A DNA stretch of 64,000 nucleotides, from NCBI RefSeq assembly GCF_014206975.1, contig NZ_JACHOU010000019.1:1-64000 (forward strand), read 5' to 3'. Made by a program: the position numbers and the translations under genes. Below, one piece after another: positions 35,483 to 43,510 of the stretch (positions within the stretch are counted from its first letter, which is position 1; the number at the start of each line of letters is the position of its first letter). Source of the stretch: Aminobacter aganoensis (GTDB lineage Bacteria; Pseudomonadota; Alphaproteobacteria; Rhizobiales; Rhizobiaceae). The notes under the pieces are model-generated. The model had not been told where the DNA came from. It ran no database searches and was given only the letters and a program-made list of their open reading frames with translations.

Positions 35483-37054
35483 ATGACCTCTGACCAGTTC
35501 AACATCTCGCGGCGCGGCCTGCTGGCCCTGGCCGGCGTCGGCCTCGCCACCACCGTTTTCCCCCGCGCCCTCTTCGCGCAGTCGGGCGGCGTCCTGATCA
35601 TCGCCGCCGGCCAGGACATCCCCAATTTCGACCCGCACACCGCGACGGGCTATTCCGCCTCGTTCTTCATGCGCAACGTCTATGACCCGCTGGTGCGCAT
35701 CTCGGGCAACCCGCCGGTGCCGACCCCCGGCATCGCCGAGAGCTGGACCGTCAGCGCCGACGGCACCGAATACACCTTCGTCCTGAACAAGGCCGCCAAG
35801 TTCCATTCCGGCAATGCCGTCACCGCCGACGACGTGGTCTACTCCTTCGCCCGCGCACTGAAGCTCGCCAAGGGCAACTCCTGGATGATCCGCGACATCG
35901 TCACAGCCGAAGGCGTGACGGCCGTCGACGCGGGCACCGTCAAGTTCAAGCTCGCCACGCCCTTCGCACCGTTCCTGCAGGTGCTGCCGTGGATTTTCGT
36001 CGTCGAGAAGGCGGTGGTCGAGGCCAATCTCGGCAGCGATTCCGGCGAAACCTATCTTATGACCAATGCAGCCGGCTCGGGCCCGTTTGCAGTGGCACGC
36101 TTCGAGGTCGGCACGCTCTACCAACTGGCCCGCGCGCCGGAAGCCTGGCAGGCCGGCGGCGGCAACCTCGAAGGCGTGATCTGGCAGATCGTGCGTGAAA
36201 CGGCCACCCAGCGGCTGATGATCCAGCGCGGAGAGGCCCACATCGCCACCGACCTCACCAGCGAGGACATGGATGCTTTGAAGGATGCACCCGGCGTCGT
36301 CAGCGTCATCGAGCCGGAATACCGCACCTTCTCGATCAAGATGAACACCCAGCACGGTCCTTGCGCCGACATCAACCTGCGCAAGGCGATATCCTACGCC
36401 ACGAACTACAAGGCGATCCTCGACGCCGCAGGCTACGCCGACCCGATGAACGGCCCGTTGCCCAAGGGCATCCTTGGCTTCGACGCCAATCTCGTCGCCT
36501 ACGGCACCGATATGGCCAAGGCGAAGGAATACATGGCCAAGTCGGCCAAGCCGGAAGGCGGTTTCAAGCTCAAGATGTACCACGTCTCGGGTCTCGAGCA
36601 GCAGCGCCGCTGGGCGCTGATCATGCTCGACAGCCTCAAGCAGCTCAACATCGAGCTCGAGATCGTGCCGATGAACTGGCCTGACATGGTCACCGCCTGC
36701 AAGTCGGCGGAAACCTTCCCCGACCTGTTCCCGGTCTACCAGACGGCGAACTACGGCGACCCCGACAACATCGCCTATGCGGCCTACCACTCGTCGCGCA
36801 ACGGCGCCTGGCAGAACGCGGTCTACAAGAACCCGGAAGTCGACGCTCTCATCGAGGCCGGCCGCAAGGAAATCGATCAGGCCAAGCGCGTTGCGATCTA
36901 CGCCGAATTCCAGAAGAAGGTCGTCGAGGATGCACCTGACGTCTTCGGCGTGCTGGAGCGCCGCAAGCTCGCCATGCGCGACAACGTGAAGGACTACCAC
37001 TTCACGCCGGTCGCCTCCAACGCGATCGAGACCTGGGGCCTGTCGCTCGGCTAA
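35483..37054 (+). CDS. dppA: dipeptide-type ABC transporter substrate-binding protein, Tat-exported
   Basis: A 523-residue SBP_bac_5 family periplasmic receptor. A twin-arginine signal (ISRRGLLALAGVGLATTVFP, with cleavage near ALFAQ) precedes family blocks such as IPNFDPHTATGYSASFFMRN, PTPGIAESWTVSADG, TEYTFVLNKAAKFHSGN and the DDVVYSF segment. The ATG follows ACAGGAGCA. It heads the five-gene importer dppABCDF. Family members bind di- and oligopeptides but also opines, nickel or glutathione; with a hydantoinase upstream the ligand may be a cyclic or modified dipeptide. Confidence 0.92.
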   Translation: MTSDQFNISRRGLLALAGVGLATTVFPRALFAQSGGVLIIAAGQDIPNFDPHTATGYSASFFMRNVYDPLVRISGNPPVPTPGIAESWTVSADGTEYTFVLNKAAKFHSGNAVTADDVVYSFARALKLAKGNSWMIRDIVTAEGVTAVDAGTVKFKLATPFAPFLQVLPWIFVVEKAVVEANLGSDSGETYLMTNAAGSGPFAVARFEVGTLYQLARAPEAWQAGGGNLEGVIWQIVRETATQRLMIQRGEAHIATDLTSEDMDALKDAPGVVSVIEPEYRTFSIKMNTQHGPCADINLRKAISYATNYKAILDAAGYADPMNGPLPKGILGFDANLVAYGTDMAKAKEYMAKSAKPEGGFKLKMYHVSGLEQQRRWALIMLDSLKQLNIELEIVPMNWPDMVTACKSAETFPDLFPVYQTANYGDPDNIAYAAYHSSRNGAWQNAVYKNPEVDALIEAGRKEIDQAKRVAIYAEFQKKVVEDAPDVFGVLERRKLAMRDNVKDYHFTPVASNAIETWGLSLG

Positions 37055-37062
37055 GTCGAACA

Positions 37063-37088
37063 TTTGGCGGGCCTTCGGGCCCGCCAAA
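37063..37088 (+). terminator. UUCG-capped hairpin after binding-protein gene
   Basis: An 11-bp perfect stem from 37063-37073 with 37078-37088, arms TTTGGCGGGCC and GGCCCGCCAAA, closed by the very stable TTCG tetraloop, 8 bp after the stop. There is no T-tract. This is a typical 3' mRNA stabiliser that raises binding-protein output over the permease genes. Confidence 0.65.
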
Positions 37089-37111
37089 GCTCCAACCAAA
37101 GGACATCGGCA

Positions 37112-38119
37112 ATGCTGCATTTCATCCTGCGGCGGCTTCTGCTGCTCATACCGGTCATCGTCGGCCTGACGATCATCATGTTCGCCATCGCTCGCCTTCT
37201 GCCGGGCGATCCGGTGGCGCTCGCCGCAGGTCCGAACGCAACGCAGGCCGAAATCGCCTCACTTGCCGTCGAGTACGGCCTCGATAAGCCGATCTGGGTG
37301 CAATACGGCAACTATGTCGCCGGCCTGATGCATGGTGACCTCGGCACGTCGCTTTTGACCCGCCGCCCCGTCGCCGCCGATATAAAGGCCTACCTTCCCG
37401 CGACCCTCGAACTCGTCTTCGCAGCGATGTTCATTGCTGTCGTGGTCGGCATTCCGCTCGGCCTCATCACCGCCGTCTGGCGCAACCGCTGGCCCGACTA
37501 CCTTGCCCAGGTCGGCGCCATCGGCGCGATCTCGATGCCCCGCTTCTTCCTCGGGCTCCTTCTGCAGCTCTGCTTTGCCATGTGGCTGATGTGGCTGCCG
37601 CTCGGCGGACGCCTGCCGATCGTCGTGATCCCGCCGCGCTTCGTCACCGGCTTCCTGACCATCGATTCATTAATTGCCGGCAACTGGAACGCCTTCTTCA
37701 TGTCGCTCCGCCATCTGGCACTTCCGGCCATCGCCATGTCACTGTCCCCGCTCGCCACGATCATGCGCATGATGCGTGCCTCGACGATCGAGGTGATGCA
37801 GCAGGACTATGTGATGACAGCGCGCGCGCTTGGCCTGCCGCAGCGCAAGATCATCACCAAATACGTCGCCCGCAACGCCGTTTCGGCGACGCTGACAGTG
37901 ATCGGCCTCTATTTCGGCTGGCTTCTCGGCGGCACCGTGCTGGTCGAGACCGTGTTCGACTGGCCGGGCCTCGGCCTCTACGCCACCAAGGCCATCGTCT
38001 CGCAGGACATGATGCCGGTGATCGGCGTGGCCTTGGTCATCGGCCTGCTCTTCGTCTTCGCCAACCTCGTCATCGACCTGCTCTACGGCGTCATCAACCC
38101 CAAGGTCCGCTACTCATGA
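37112..38119 (+). CDS. dppB: dipeptide-type ABC transporter permease B
   Basis: A 335-residue inner-membrane permease starting MLHFILRRLLLLIPVIVGLT, the standard DppB/OppB N-terminus, followed by RLLPGDPV. It has about six helices, and a cytoplasmic loop with MTARALGLPQRKIITKYVAR near residue 235 contacts the ATPases. The ATG at 37112 has AAAGGA upstream. It overlaps dppC by ATGA. It pairs with DppC as the channel of the importer. Confidence 0.94.
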   Translation: MLHFILRRLLLLIPVIVGLTIIMFAIARLLPGDPVALAAGPNATQAEIASLAVEYGLDKPIWVQYGNYVAGLMHGDLGTSLLTRRPVAADIKAYLPATLELVFAAMFIAVVVGIPLGLITAVWRNRWPDYLAQVGAIGAISMPRFFLGLLLQLCFAMWLMWLPLGGRLPIVVIPPRFVTGFLTIDSLIAGNWNAFFMSLRHLALPAIAMSLSPLATIMRMMRASTIEVMQQDYVMTARALGLPQRKIITKYVARNAVSATLTVIGLYFGWLLGGTVLVETVFDWPGLGLYATKAIVSQDMMPVIGVALVIGLLFVFANLVIDLLYGVINPKVRYS

Positions 38120-39012
38120 CCACGACCGAGCCCAACACCGCGGACGATTTCGCCACGCCGCGCCGCGACAGGCTGCGCCGTGCCTTCTTCCGCTTTTCGC
38201 AAAGCAAGCTGTCGATGCTGGGTGCGGCCATCGTCGCGGTGGTGATCTTCTTCACCGTCTTCGGCACCGTGCTGGCCCCCTACCCCGAACACGTCGGCGG
38301 CGGGGTCGACACCGCTTCGCGCTTCATCCCGCCGTCAGCGGCGCACCCGTTCGGCACCAACGAACTCGGCCAGGACGTGCTGTCGCTGGTCATGGCCGGC
38401 ACCACGGTATCGGTGCTCGCCGGCTTCGGCGTGGTGCTCATCGGCTCGGTGATCGGCACGCTGGTCGGCGCCGTCGCTGGCTTTGCCCGTGGCTGGGTCG
38501 ACGAGGTGCTGATGCGGCTGACCGACCTGACGCTGACCATCCCCGGCCTGATCCTTGCCATGGCGATTGCCGCGGCCCTCGGCTCGGGCTTCGGCAACAT
38601 GGTGATCGCGATCGCCCTGTCATGGTGGCCCGGCTACGCGCGGCTGGTGCGCGGCGAGGTGCTGGCAGCGCGCGAGGAAGTCTACGTTACCGCTGCGCGT
38701 GCGCTCGGCGCCACGCCCAAGCGCATCCTCTTCCGCCACATCCTGCCCAACGTCGTGTCGCCGATCATCGTCAAGATGTCGCTCGACATGGGCTTTGCCA
38801 TCCTGACCGTCGCCGGCCTCGGCTTCATCGGTATCGGCGTTCGTCCCCCGACGCCCGAATGGGGCACACTCTTGTCCGTTTCGCGTTCCTATATGCCCGA
38901 CTACTGGTGGACGGCGATGGCGCCCGGCATGGCGATGTTCCTCGCGGTGTTCGGCTTCAACCTGCTCGGCGATGGCCTGCGCGACATCCTCGATCCGAAG
39001 GCGAGGCGCTGA
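38116..39012 (+). CDS. dppC: dipeptide-type ABC transporter permease C
   Basis: A 298-residue permease. A soluble N-terminus of about 30 residues precedes the first helix (MLGAAIVAVVIFFTVFGTVL). The family block PFGTNELGQDVLSLVMAGT and the coupling loop TAARALGATPKRILFRHILP (near 195) are present. It starts at an ATGA overlap with dppB, and its TGA overlaps the ATG of dppD. This tight coupling shows that the membrane and ATPase subunits are made from one message. Confidence 0.94.
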   Translation: MTTTEPNTADDFATPRRDRLRRAFFRFSQSKLSMLGAAIVAVVIFFTVFGTVLAPYPEHVGGGVDTASRFIPPSAAHPFGTNELGQDVLSLVMAGTTVSVLAGFGVVLIGSVIGTLVGAVAGFARGWVDEVLMRLTDLTLTIPGLILAMAIAAALGSGFGNMVIAIALSWWPGYARLVRGEVLAAREEVYVTAARALGATPKRILFRHILPNVVSPIIVKMSLDMGFAILTVAGLGFIGIGVRPPTPEWGTLLSVSRSYMPDYWWTAMAPGMAMFLAVFGFNLLGDGLRDILDPKARR

Positions 39013-40049
39013 TGACCCAACCTCTCCTTTCCATCCGCGACCTGCACCTCCGGATGTCCAGCTTCGACGGCCGGGCACATGTGCTGAACGGCATCAACCT
39101 CACCGTCAACCGGGGCGAGATCTGGGGGCTCGTCGGCGAAAGCGGCTGCGGCAAGTCGCTCACCGGTCTGTCGGTATCGCGCTTGCAGCCGACGCCGCCG
39201 GCGCACTACACGGCGGGCGAGATCCTGCTCGAAGGCCATGACCTGCTCAAGCTCAGCCAGGCTGAGATGCAGCGCCTGCGCGGCAAGCGCATCGGCATGA
39301 TCTTCCAGGACCCGACGACCAACCTCAATCCGGCCTTCCGCATCGGCGACCAACTTGTCGACGTGGCGCTGGCCGCGGCCGAGCGCGATCCCGACGTGAT
39401 CGGCTGCTCGCCCAATGCCGGCCGGCGCGAACGCCGCCAGGCCGCACGCAAGCTCGCCGGCGAGATGCTCGCGCGCGTCGGCATCCCCAACGCGCTGGCA
39501 CGGCTCAACGACTACCCGCACCAGTTCTCGGGCGGCATGCGCCAGCGCGTGCTGATCGCCATGGCGCTGATCGGCCGGCCTGACCTCCTGATCGCCGACG
39601 AGCCGACGACGGCGCTCGACGTCTCGGTCCAGGCGCAGATCCTCGAGCTCATCAAGAACAGCGTCAAAGACTTCGACATGGGCGTCGTTCTGATCACCCA
39701 CAATCTCGGCGTCGTCGCCCAGACATGCAGCCACGTCGCCGTCATGTATGCCGGCAACATCGTCGAAAGCGGACCGGTCGCAGCCGTCATCGGCAATCCG
39801 GTCCACCCCTACACACGCGCCTTGATGTCGGCGATCCCGACCCGCGAAACCAGGCGCGGCGAGCTTCGCGGCCTGGCCGGCTCGGTTCCGAACCTGATCA
39901 CCCCGCCGCCGGGCTGCCGCTTCGCCCCGCGCTGCCAGTTTGCCCAACCCGCCTGCACCGCTGCCATGCCGACGCCGGTCTCGGTAGGCGACAGCCATGC
40001 CGCCGCCTGCATTCGCGTCAACGAAATGGAGGCGCTCGTCGATGACTGA
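39012..40049 (+). CDS. dppD: dipeptide-type ABC transporter ATP-binding protein D
   Basis: A 345-residue ABC ATPase with Walker [15 protein letters not shown] (near 40), signature [15 protein letters not shown] (near 174), Walker [15 protein letters not shown] and the switch His in [12 protein letters not shown]-terminal oligopeptide-transporter region has a Cys cluster ([18 protein letters not shown]) that in this family often carries an iron-sulfur cluster. It overlaps the dppC stop by one base (TGATG) and dppF by eight. It pairs with DppF to energise import. Confidence 0.94.
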   Translation: MTQPLLSIRDLHLRMSSFDGRAHVLNGINLTVNRGEIWGLVGESGCGKSLTGLSVSRLQPTPPAHYTAGEILLEGHDLLKLSQAEMQRLRGKRIGMIFQDPTTNLNPAFRIGDQLVDVALAAAERDPDVIGCSPNAGRRERRQAARKLAGEMLARVGIPNALARLNDYPHQFSGGMRQRVLIAMALIGRPDLLIADEPTTALDVSVQAQILELIKNSVKDFDMGVVLITHNLGVVAQTCSHVAVMYAGNIVESGPVAAVIGNPVHPYTRALMSAIPTRETRRGELRGLAGSVPNLITPPPGCRFAPRCQFAQPACTAAMPTPVSVGDSHAAACIRVNEMEALVDD

Positions 40050-40866
40050 GATCATGCTTGAAATCGATAACGTCTCGAAGATCTATCCCGGCCGACGCGG
40101 CATCTTCGGCTCGTCGCCTGAAGTCCATGCGCTGAAGAACGTCTCGCTCAGCGTGCGCAAGGGCGAGAGCTTCGGCCTCGTCGGCGAAAGCGGCTCGGGC
40201 AAGACGACGCTGACCCGCTCCATCCTGCACCTGGAAACGCCGACCTCGGGCAGCATCCGCGTCCAGGGCCAGGACCTGGGCAAGCTGTCCGACGCCGAAC
40301 TGCGCCGCCTGCGCTCGCGCGTCCAGATCGTCTTCCAGGATCCCTACGCCTCGCTCAACCCGCGCATGTCGGTCTACGACATCATCACCGAGCCGTTGGT
40401 GATCCACCACGAGACGCTCGGCCTGACCAACAGGCAGCGCAGCGACCGAGCTGCGGAGCTGCTTTCGCTCGTCGGCATGGGTCCGCAGCACCTGCACCGC
40501 TATCCGCACGAATTCTCCGGCGGCCAGCGCCAGCGCATCTGCATCGCGCGCGCCCTCGCCTCGGGCCCGGAACTGCTGCTGCTCGACGAGCCGACCTCGG
40601 CTCTCGACGTCTCTGTGCAGGCCCAGGTACTCAATCTGCTGTGCGAACTTCAGGATCGCCTCGGCCTGACCTACTTCTTCATCAGCCACGATCTCGCCGT
40701 CGTCCGCTATCTCTGCGACCGTGTCGCGCTGATCAACCGCGGCGAACTCGTCGAACAGGGCGACTGCGCCGACATTTTCGACGCTCCGGAAAGCGAGTAC
40801 GCTCGCATGCTGATCGGCGCGATGCCGGAAGTGAAAGTACCTGCAAGCGCTGGTCGCGGCGGCTAG
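40042..40866 (+). CDS. dppF: dipeptide-type ABC transporter ATP-binding protein F
   Basis: A 274-residue ABC ATPase with Walker A GESGSGKTTLTRSILHLE (near 49), Q-loop QIVFQDPYASLNPRMSV, signature FSGGQRQRICIARALASGPE (near 167), Walker B LLLLDEPTSALDVS and switch His in FFISHDLAVV. It starts eight bases inside dppD. The C-terminus is shorter than in many DppF proteins: it stops after ARMLIGAMPE and lacks the usual Pro-rich and Cys-containing tail, so the C-terminal domain is minimal. It is the last gene of the iclR-hyu-dpp unit; no clear terminator follows. Confidence 0.93.
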   Translation: MTEIMLEIDNVSKIYPGRRGIFGSSPEVHALKNVSLSVRKGESFGLVGESGSGKTTLTRSILHLETPTSGSIRVQGQDLGKLSDAELRRLRSRVQIVFQDPYASLNPRMSVYDIITEPLVIHHETLGLTNRQRSDRAAELLSLVGMGPQHLHRYPHEFSGGQRQRICIARALASGPELLLLDEPTSALDVSVQAQVLNLLCELQDRLGLTYFFISHDLAVVRYLCDRVALINRGELVEQGDCADIFDAPESEYARMLIGAMPEVKVPASAGRGG

Positions 40867-41306
40867 ATCGAGCCTCGAACCGGCTCATCGTTGATCTGTT
40901 CGTCCTCTCCAAGCAGGCCCTCCATTGAGAGCCTCGGAGTGGGATGACGATGAGTTGACTGTGCTTTCCGATCCGACCGCCTTCGGCCGATCCCCAAACT
41001 CTGTCTGAAAAGTCACGGCATATCGCATCGGCATGTCGCCATTTGACGGTCACGATATCGTCCAGCGTCTACAAGGAAGGCGCCATCAAAGCGGTGACAA
41101 ACCTACCAACATCAAGACCTTCTCGTTATCGTCAGCCCGAGCGCTATTGTCTTGAGCCGGCAAATCAGATGAGTGTCGATGAGGGCGCGTTCGCGCTCCC
41201 TCATTTGCGTGGAGGGGAAATGCTGTTGCCGACTTCCAGGAAGCGTCGTCCTCTCCGGACTCGCCTCGATCCCTTCTCCGACTGCACTCCGTGAAAGCCT
41301 GATCGC
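40867..41306. other. 440-bp intergenic region with gene remnant and hairpin
   Basis: No intact gene is supported here. The first 135 bp show nothing I recognise. The stretch 41002-41130 is a decayed aldehyde dehydrogenase end (separate entry). A hairpin follows at 41179-41204: ATGAGGG pairs with CCCTCAT, and an inner GCG/CGC closes a TTCG loop. The last 100 bp before the DMT gene hold the leader; small open frames here have no family features. Confidence 0.7.
41002..41130 (+). pseudogene. decayed remnant of the phnY 3' end
   Basis: This stretch aligns in the same orientation with bases 75-207, the end of phosphonoacetaldehyde dehydrogenase. Exact shared blocks are ATATCGCATCG (41020-41030), ATGTCGCCATTT (41033-41044) and CTACAAGGAAGGCG (41069-41082). 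Weaker matches lie on both sides, ending near ATCAAGACCTTCTCG. Small deletions and substitutions destroy the reading frame, and the conserved PFGGIKDSG part is scrambled. It is a broken copy, not a functional gene. It lies upstream of the phosphonate importer, where a phnY gene would make sense as a neighbour. Confidence 0.8.
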
Positions 41307-42143
41307 ATGTCCGGCTTTGCCCTTACCATCGTCCTGGTCGCGGCCTTCCTGCATGCGAGCTGGAACGCCGTCGTCAAGGCGGCGACAGATCGCGCCGTCG
41401 TTCTTGCCGCCGTCTCGGCCACCCATGCCACGCTCGGCACGGTGCTGGTCCTGTCAGCGCCGGCGCCATCGCTGGAGAGCTGGATCTACATCCTGCTCTC
41501 GACCGTCATCCACTTCGGCTACTACATCTTCCTGTTCCAGTCGTACCGATTCGGCGACTTGAGCCAGGTCTATCCCATCGCACGCGGCCTTGCCCCGGCC
41601 CTCGTCGCTTTCGGCGCCTATGTGATGATCGGCGAAACCCTGCCGCCGCTGGGCTGGGCCGGGCTTGCCGCCGTCACCTTCGGCATCGCCTTTCTCGCCT
41701 TCCAGCGCGGTGCCGCCAACGCCGATCCGCGCGCCGTGGCCGCTGCGGCGATCAACGGCCTTCTGATCGCCTCCTATTCGGTCATCGACGGCATCGGCGT
41801 TCGCCTGTCCGACAGCCCGTTCGGCTACATGGGCTGGCTGTTCCTGCTCGAATTCCCGGTCACGTTGTTCGTCTTGTTCCGCCGCCGCGGCGCGTCCCAT
41901 ACCATCGACCGCAAGACCGTCATGCTCGGACTTGTCGGCGGCCTTGGTGCCGTCGCGGCCTATGGGCTTGTCATCTATGCCAAGACCATCGCCCCGCTCG
42001 GGGCAGTCTCGGCGGTGCGGGAATCGAGCGTCATCATCGCCGCGCTGATCGGACTGTTCATCTTCGGCGAGCGGCCCTGGCCGGCGCGCATCGTCTCGGC
42101 CGTCATCGTCGCTTGCGGCGTCATCGCCCTCGCCTTTTCCTGA
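41307..42143 (+). CDS. EamA/DMT-family membrane transporter
   Basis: A 278-residue protein with about ten hydrophobic helices in two halves, starting FALTIVLVAAFLHASWNAVV. HASWNAVVKA and the second-half pattern AVSAVRESSVIIAALIGLFI are typical of EamA (drug/metabolite transporter) proteins. A DMT protein of this sort often accompanies phosphonate-use operons, and here it stands between a phnY remnant and a 2-aminoethylphosphonate importer, so a link to phosphonate catabolism is plausible. Substrate and direction of transport are unknown. The ribosome site is weak (GTGAAAGCCTGATCGC before the ATG). Confidence 0.88.
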   Translation: MSGFALTIVLVAAFLHASWNAVVKAATDRAVVLAAVSATHATLGTVLVLSAPAPSLESWIYILLSTVIHFGYYIFLFQSYRFGDLSQVYPIARGLAPALVAFGAYVMIGETLPPLGWAGLAAVTFGIAFLAFQRGAANADPRAVAAAAINGLLIASYSVIDGIGVRLSDSPFGYMGWLFLLEFPVTLFVLFRRRGASHTIDRKTVMLGLVGGLGAVAAYGLVIYAKTIAPLGAVSAVRESSVIIAALIGLFIFGERPWPARIVSAVIVACGVIALAFS

Positions 42144-42182
42144 CGGCGGACTGACCCCGAACACGTTTGTCGCATCGCCATA

Positions 42183-42196
42183 CAGCTCATAAGCTG
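42183..42196 (+). promoter_or_regulatory. small dyad in the leader of the phosphonate importer
   Basis: CAGCT-CATA-AGCTG is a perfect 5-bp inverted repeat 40 bp after the DMT stop. It is followed by the most AT-rich stretch of this part of the window (42205-42235), a likely promoter region for the binding-protein gene at 42360. I see no good -35/-10 pair, and the dyad may be either an operator or a short 3' hairpin. Confidence 0.3.
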
Positions 42197-42359
42197 AGGC
42201 TACAGTATTATAAAAAGAATAGATTTTACTTATTGACCCCTCGTTCCCAGTATCAGCCTTGGACGAGGCGCAATCGGGGCAATCGCGGCACGCGCATCCC
42301 TGCTCAGACCTCTCCCAATCAGAACGTGCCTAAGCGATTCAAATGGGAGCCAGATATCC

Positions 42360-43382
42360 ATGAACCAGAAGAAAAACTTCGCGCTTGCTGCTGTTACCAC
42401 CATGCTGATGTCCTCGGCTGCCTGGGCAGAGACCGAGCTTACCGTCTACACGGCGATCGAGGCCGAAGACCTCAAGCGTTACGCCGAGACGTTCAACCAG
42501 GACCATCCTGACATCAAGCTGAACTTCATCCGCGACTCGACCGGCGTCATCACCGCCAAGCTGCTGGCCGAGAAGGACAACCCGCAGGCCGACGTGATCT
42601 GGGGACTGGCCGCCACCTCGCTTCTGGTGCTCAAGGCCGAAGGCATGCTTGAGCCCTATGCGCCGAAGGGCGTCGATCTGCTCAAGCCCGAATATGTCGA
42701 CAAGGACACGCCACCGGCATGGGTCGGCATGGACGGCTGGGCGGCGTCGATCTGCTACAACACCGTCGAGGGCCAGAAGCTCGGCCTGACCGCGCCCCAG
42801 AGCTGGAAGGACCTGACCAAGCCCGAATACAAGGGTCATGTGGTGATGCCGAACCCGGCATCCTCCGGCACCGGCTATCTCGACGTGTCGAGCTGGATCC
42901 AGCTGTTCGGCGAAAAGGAAGGCTGGACCTACATGGACGGCCTGCACCAGAACATCGCCACCTACACCCATTCCGGCTCCAAGCCCTGCAAGATGGCGGC
43001 CGCCGGTGAAACGGTGATCGGCATCTCCTTCGAGTTCCGTGCAGCCAAGTCCAAGGCCGAGGGTGCGCCGATCGACATCATCATTCCCGAGGAAGGCATC
43101 GGCTGGGACATGGAAGCCTCGGCGCTCGTCGCCGGCACGGCCAAGGAAGAAGCCGCCAAGACGCTCATCGACTGGTCTGTCTCGAAGAAGGCCAACGAGA
43201 TGTACAATGTCGGCTGGGCCATCGTCGCCATGCCGGGCGTTGCCAAGCCGGTCCCACACCTGCCCGCCAACATCGAAGAGAAGATGATCAAGAACGACTT
43301 CGAATGGGCGGCCAACAACCGCAATACGATCCTTGCAGAGTGGGCCAAGCGCTACGACTCCAAGTCCGAGCCGAAGAGCTGA
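42360..43382 (+). CDS. phnS: 2-aminoethylphosphonate ABC transporter substrate-binding protein
   Basis: A 340-residue periplasmic receptor. The signal peptide (NFALAAVTTMLMSSAAWA, cleaved before ETELTVY) is of the Sec type. The mature N-terminus ELTVYTAIEAEDLKRYAETF, then FIRDSTGVITAKLLAEKDNP and ADVIWGLAATSLLVLKAEGM, matches the putative 2-aminoethylphosphonate-binding family (PhnS2/AepX-like) of ferric-type binding proteins. GGGAGC nine bases upstream supports the ATG. An ATPase and a fused permease follow, completing the importer. The ligand assignment rests on family resemblance and on nearby phnY-related sequence, not on visible binding residues. Confidence 0.88.
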   Translation: MNQKKNFALAAVTTMLMSSAAWAETELTVYTAIEAEDLKRYAETFNQDHPDIKLNFIRDSTGVITAKLLAEKDNPQADVIWGLAATSLLVLKAEGMLEPYAPKGVDLLKPEYVDKDTPPAWVGMDGWAASICYNTVEGQKLGLTAPQSWKDLTKPEYKGHVVMPNPASSGTGYLDVSSWIQLFGEKEGWTYMDGLHQNIATYTHSGSKPCKMAAAGETVIGISFEFRAAKSKAEGAPIDIIIPEEGIGWDMEASALVAGTAKEEAAKTLIDWSVSKKANEMYNVGWAIVAMPGVAKPVPHLPANIEEKMIKNDFEWAANNRNTILAEWAKRYDSKSEPKS

Positions 43383-43427
43383 CGGCCAAAGCCGTCGACC
43401 GACGGGCGTCGCCACGCGCGACGCCCG
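43381..43427 (+). terminator. two hairpins after the phosphonate-binding-protein gene
   Basis: GACGGC-CAAA-GCCGTC (43381-43396) begins at the stop codon. It is followed by a perfect 9-bp stem CGGGCGTCG (43403-43411) with CGACGCCCG (43419-43427). There is no T-tract. As after the other two binding-protein genes in this window, this may stabilise the upstream message and reduce read-through. Confidence 0.6.
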
Positions 43428-43510
43428 AACTCTTGCCCCCAAGCCGGATGGTTACGATGAGACACGAAACCCTCGCCGGGCAGCCGCGACTTCCGACTGA
43501 AGTGAGCGCC

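Noticed and set aside
41043-41294. 83-codon plus-strand frame before the DMT gene
   Set aside because: It starts inside the decayed phnY remnant in a shifted frame and shows no conserved features.
42167-42511. 114-codon plus-strand frame over the start of the phosphonate-binding protein
   Set aside because: It overlaps the signal-peptide region of a well-supported gene in another frame and includes the AT-rich leader.
43304-43510. Extended N-terminus of the phosphonate ABC ATPase
   Set aside because: The frame is open upstream but overlaps the end of the binding-protein gene and the two hairpins; residues there are unlike ABC N-termini.
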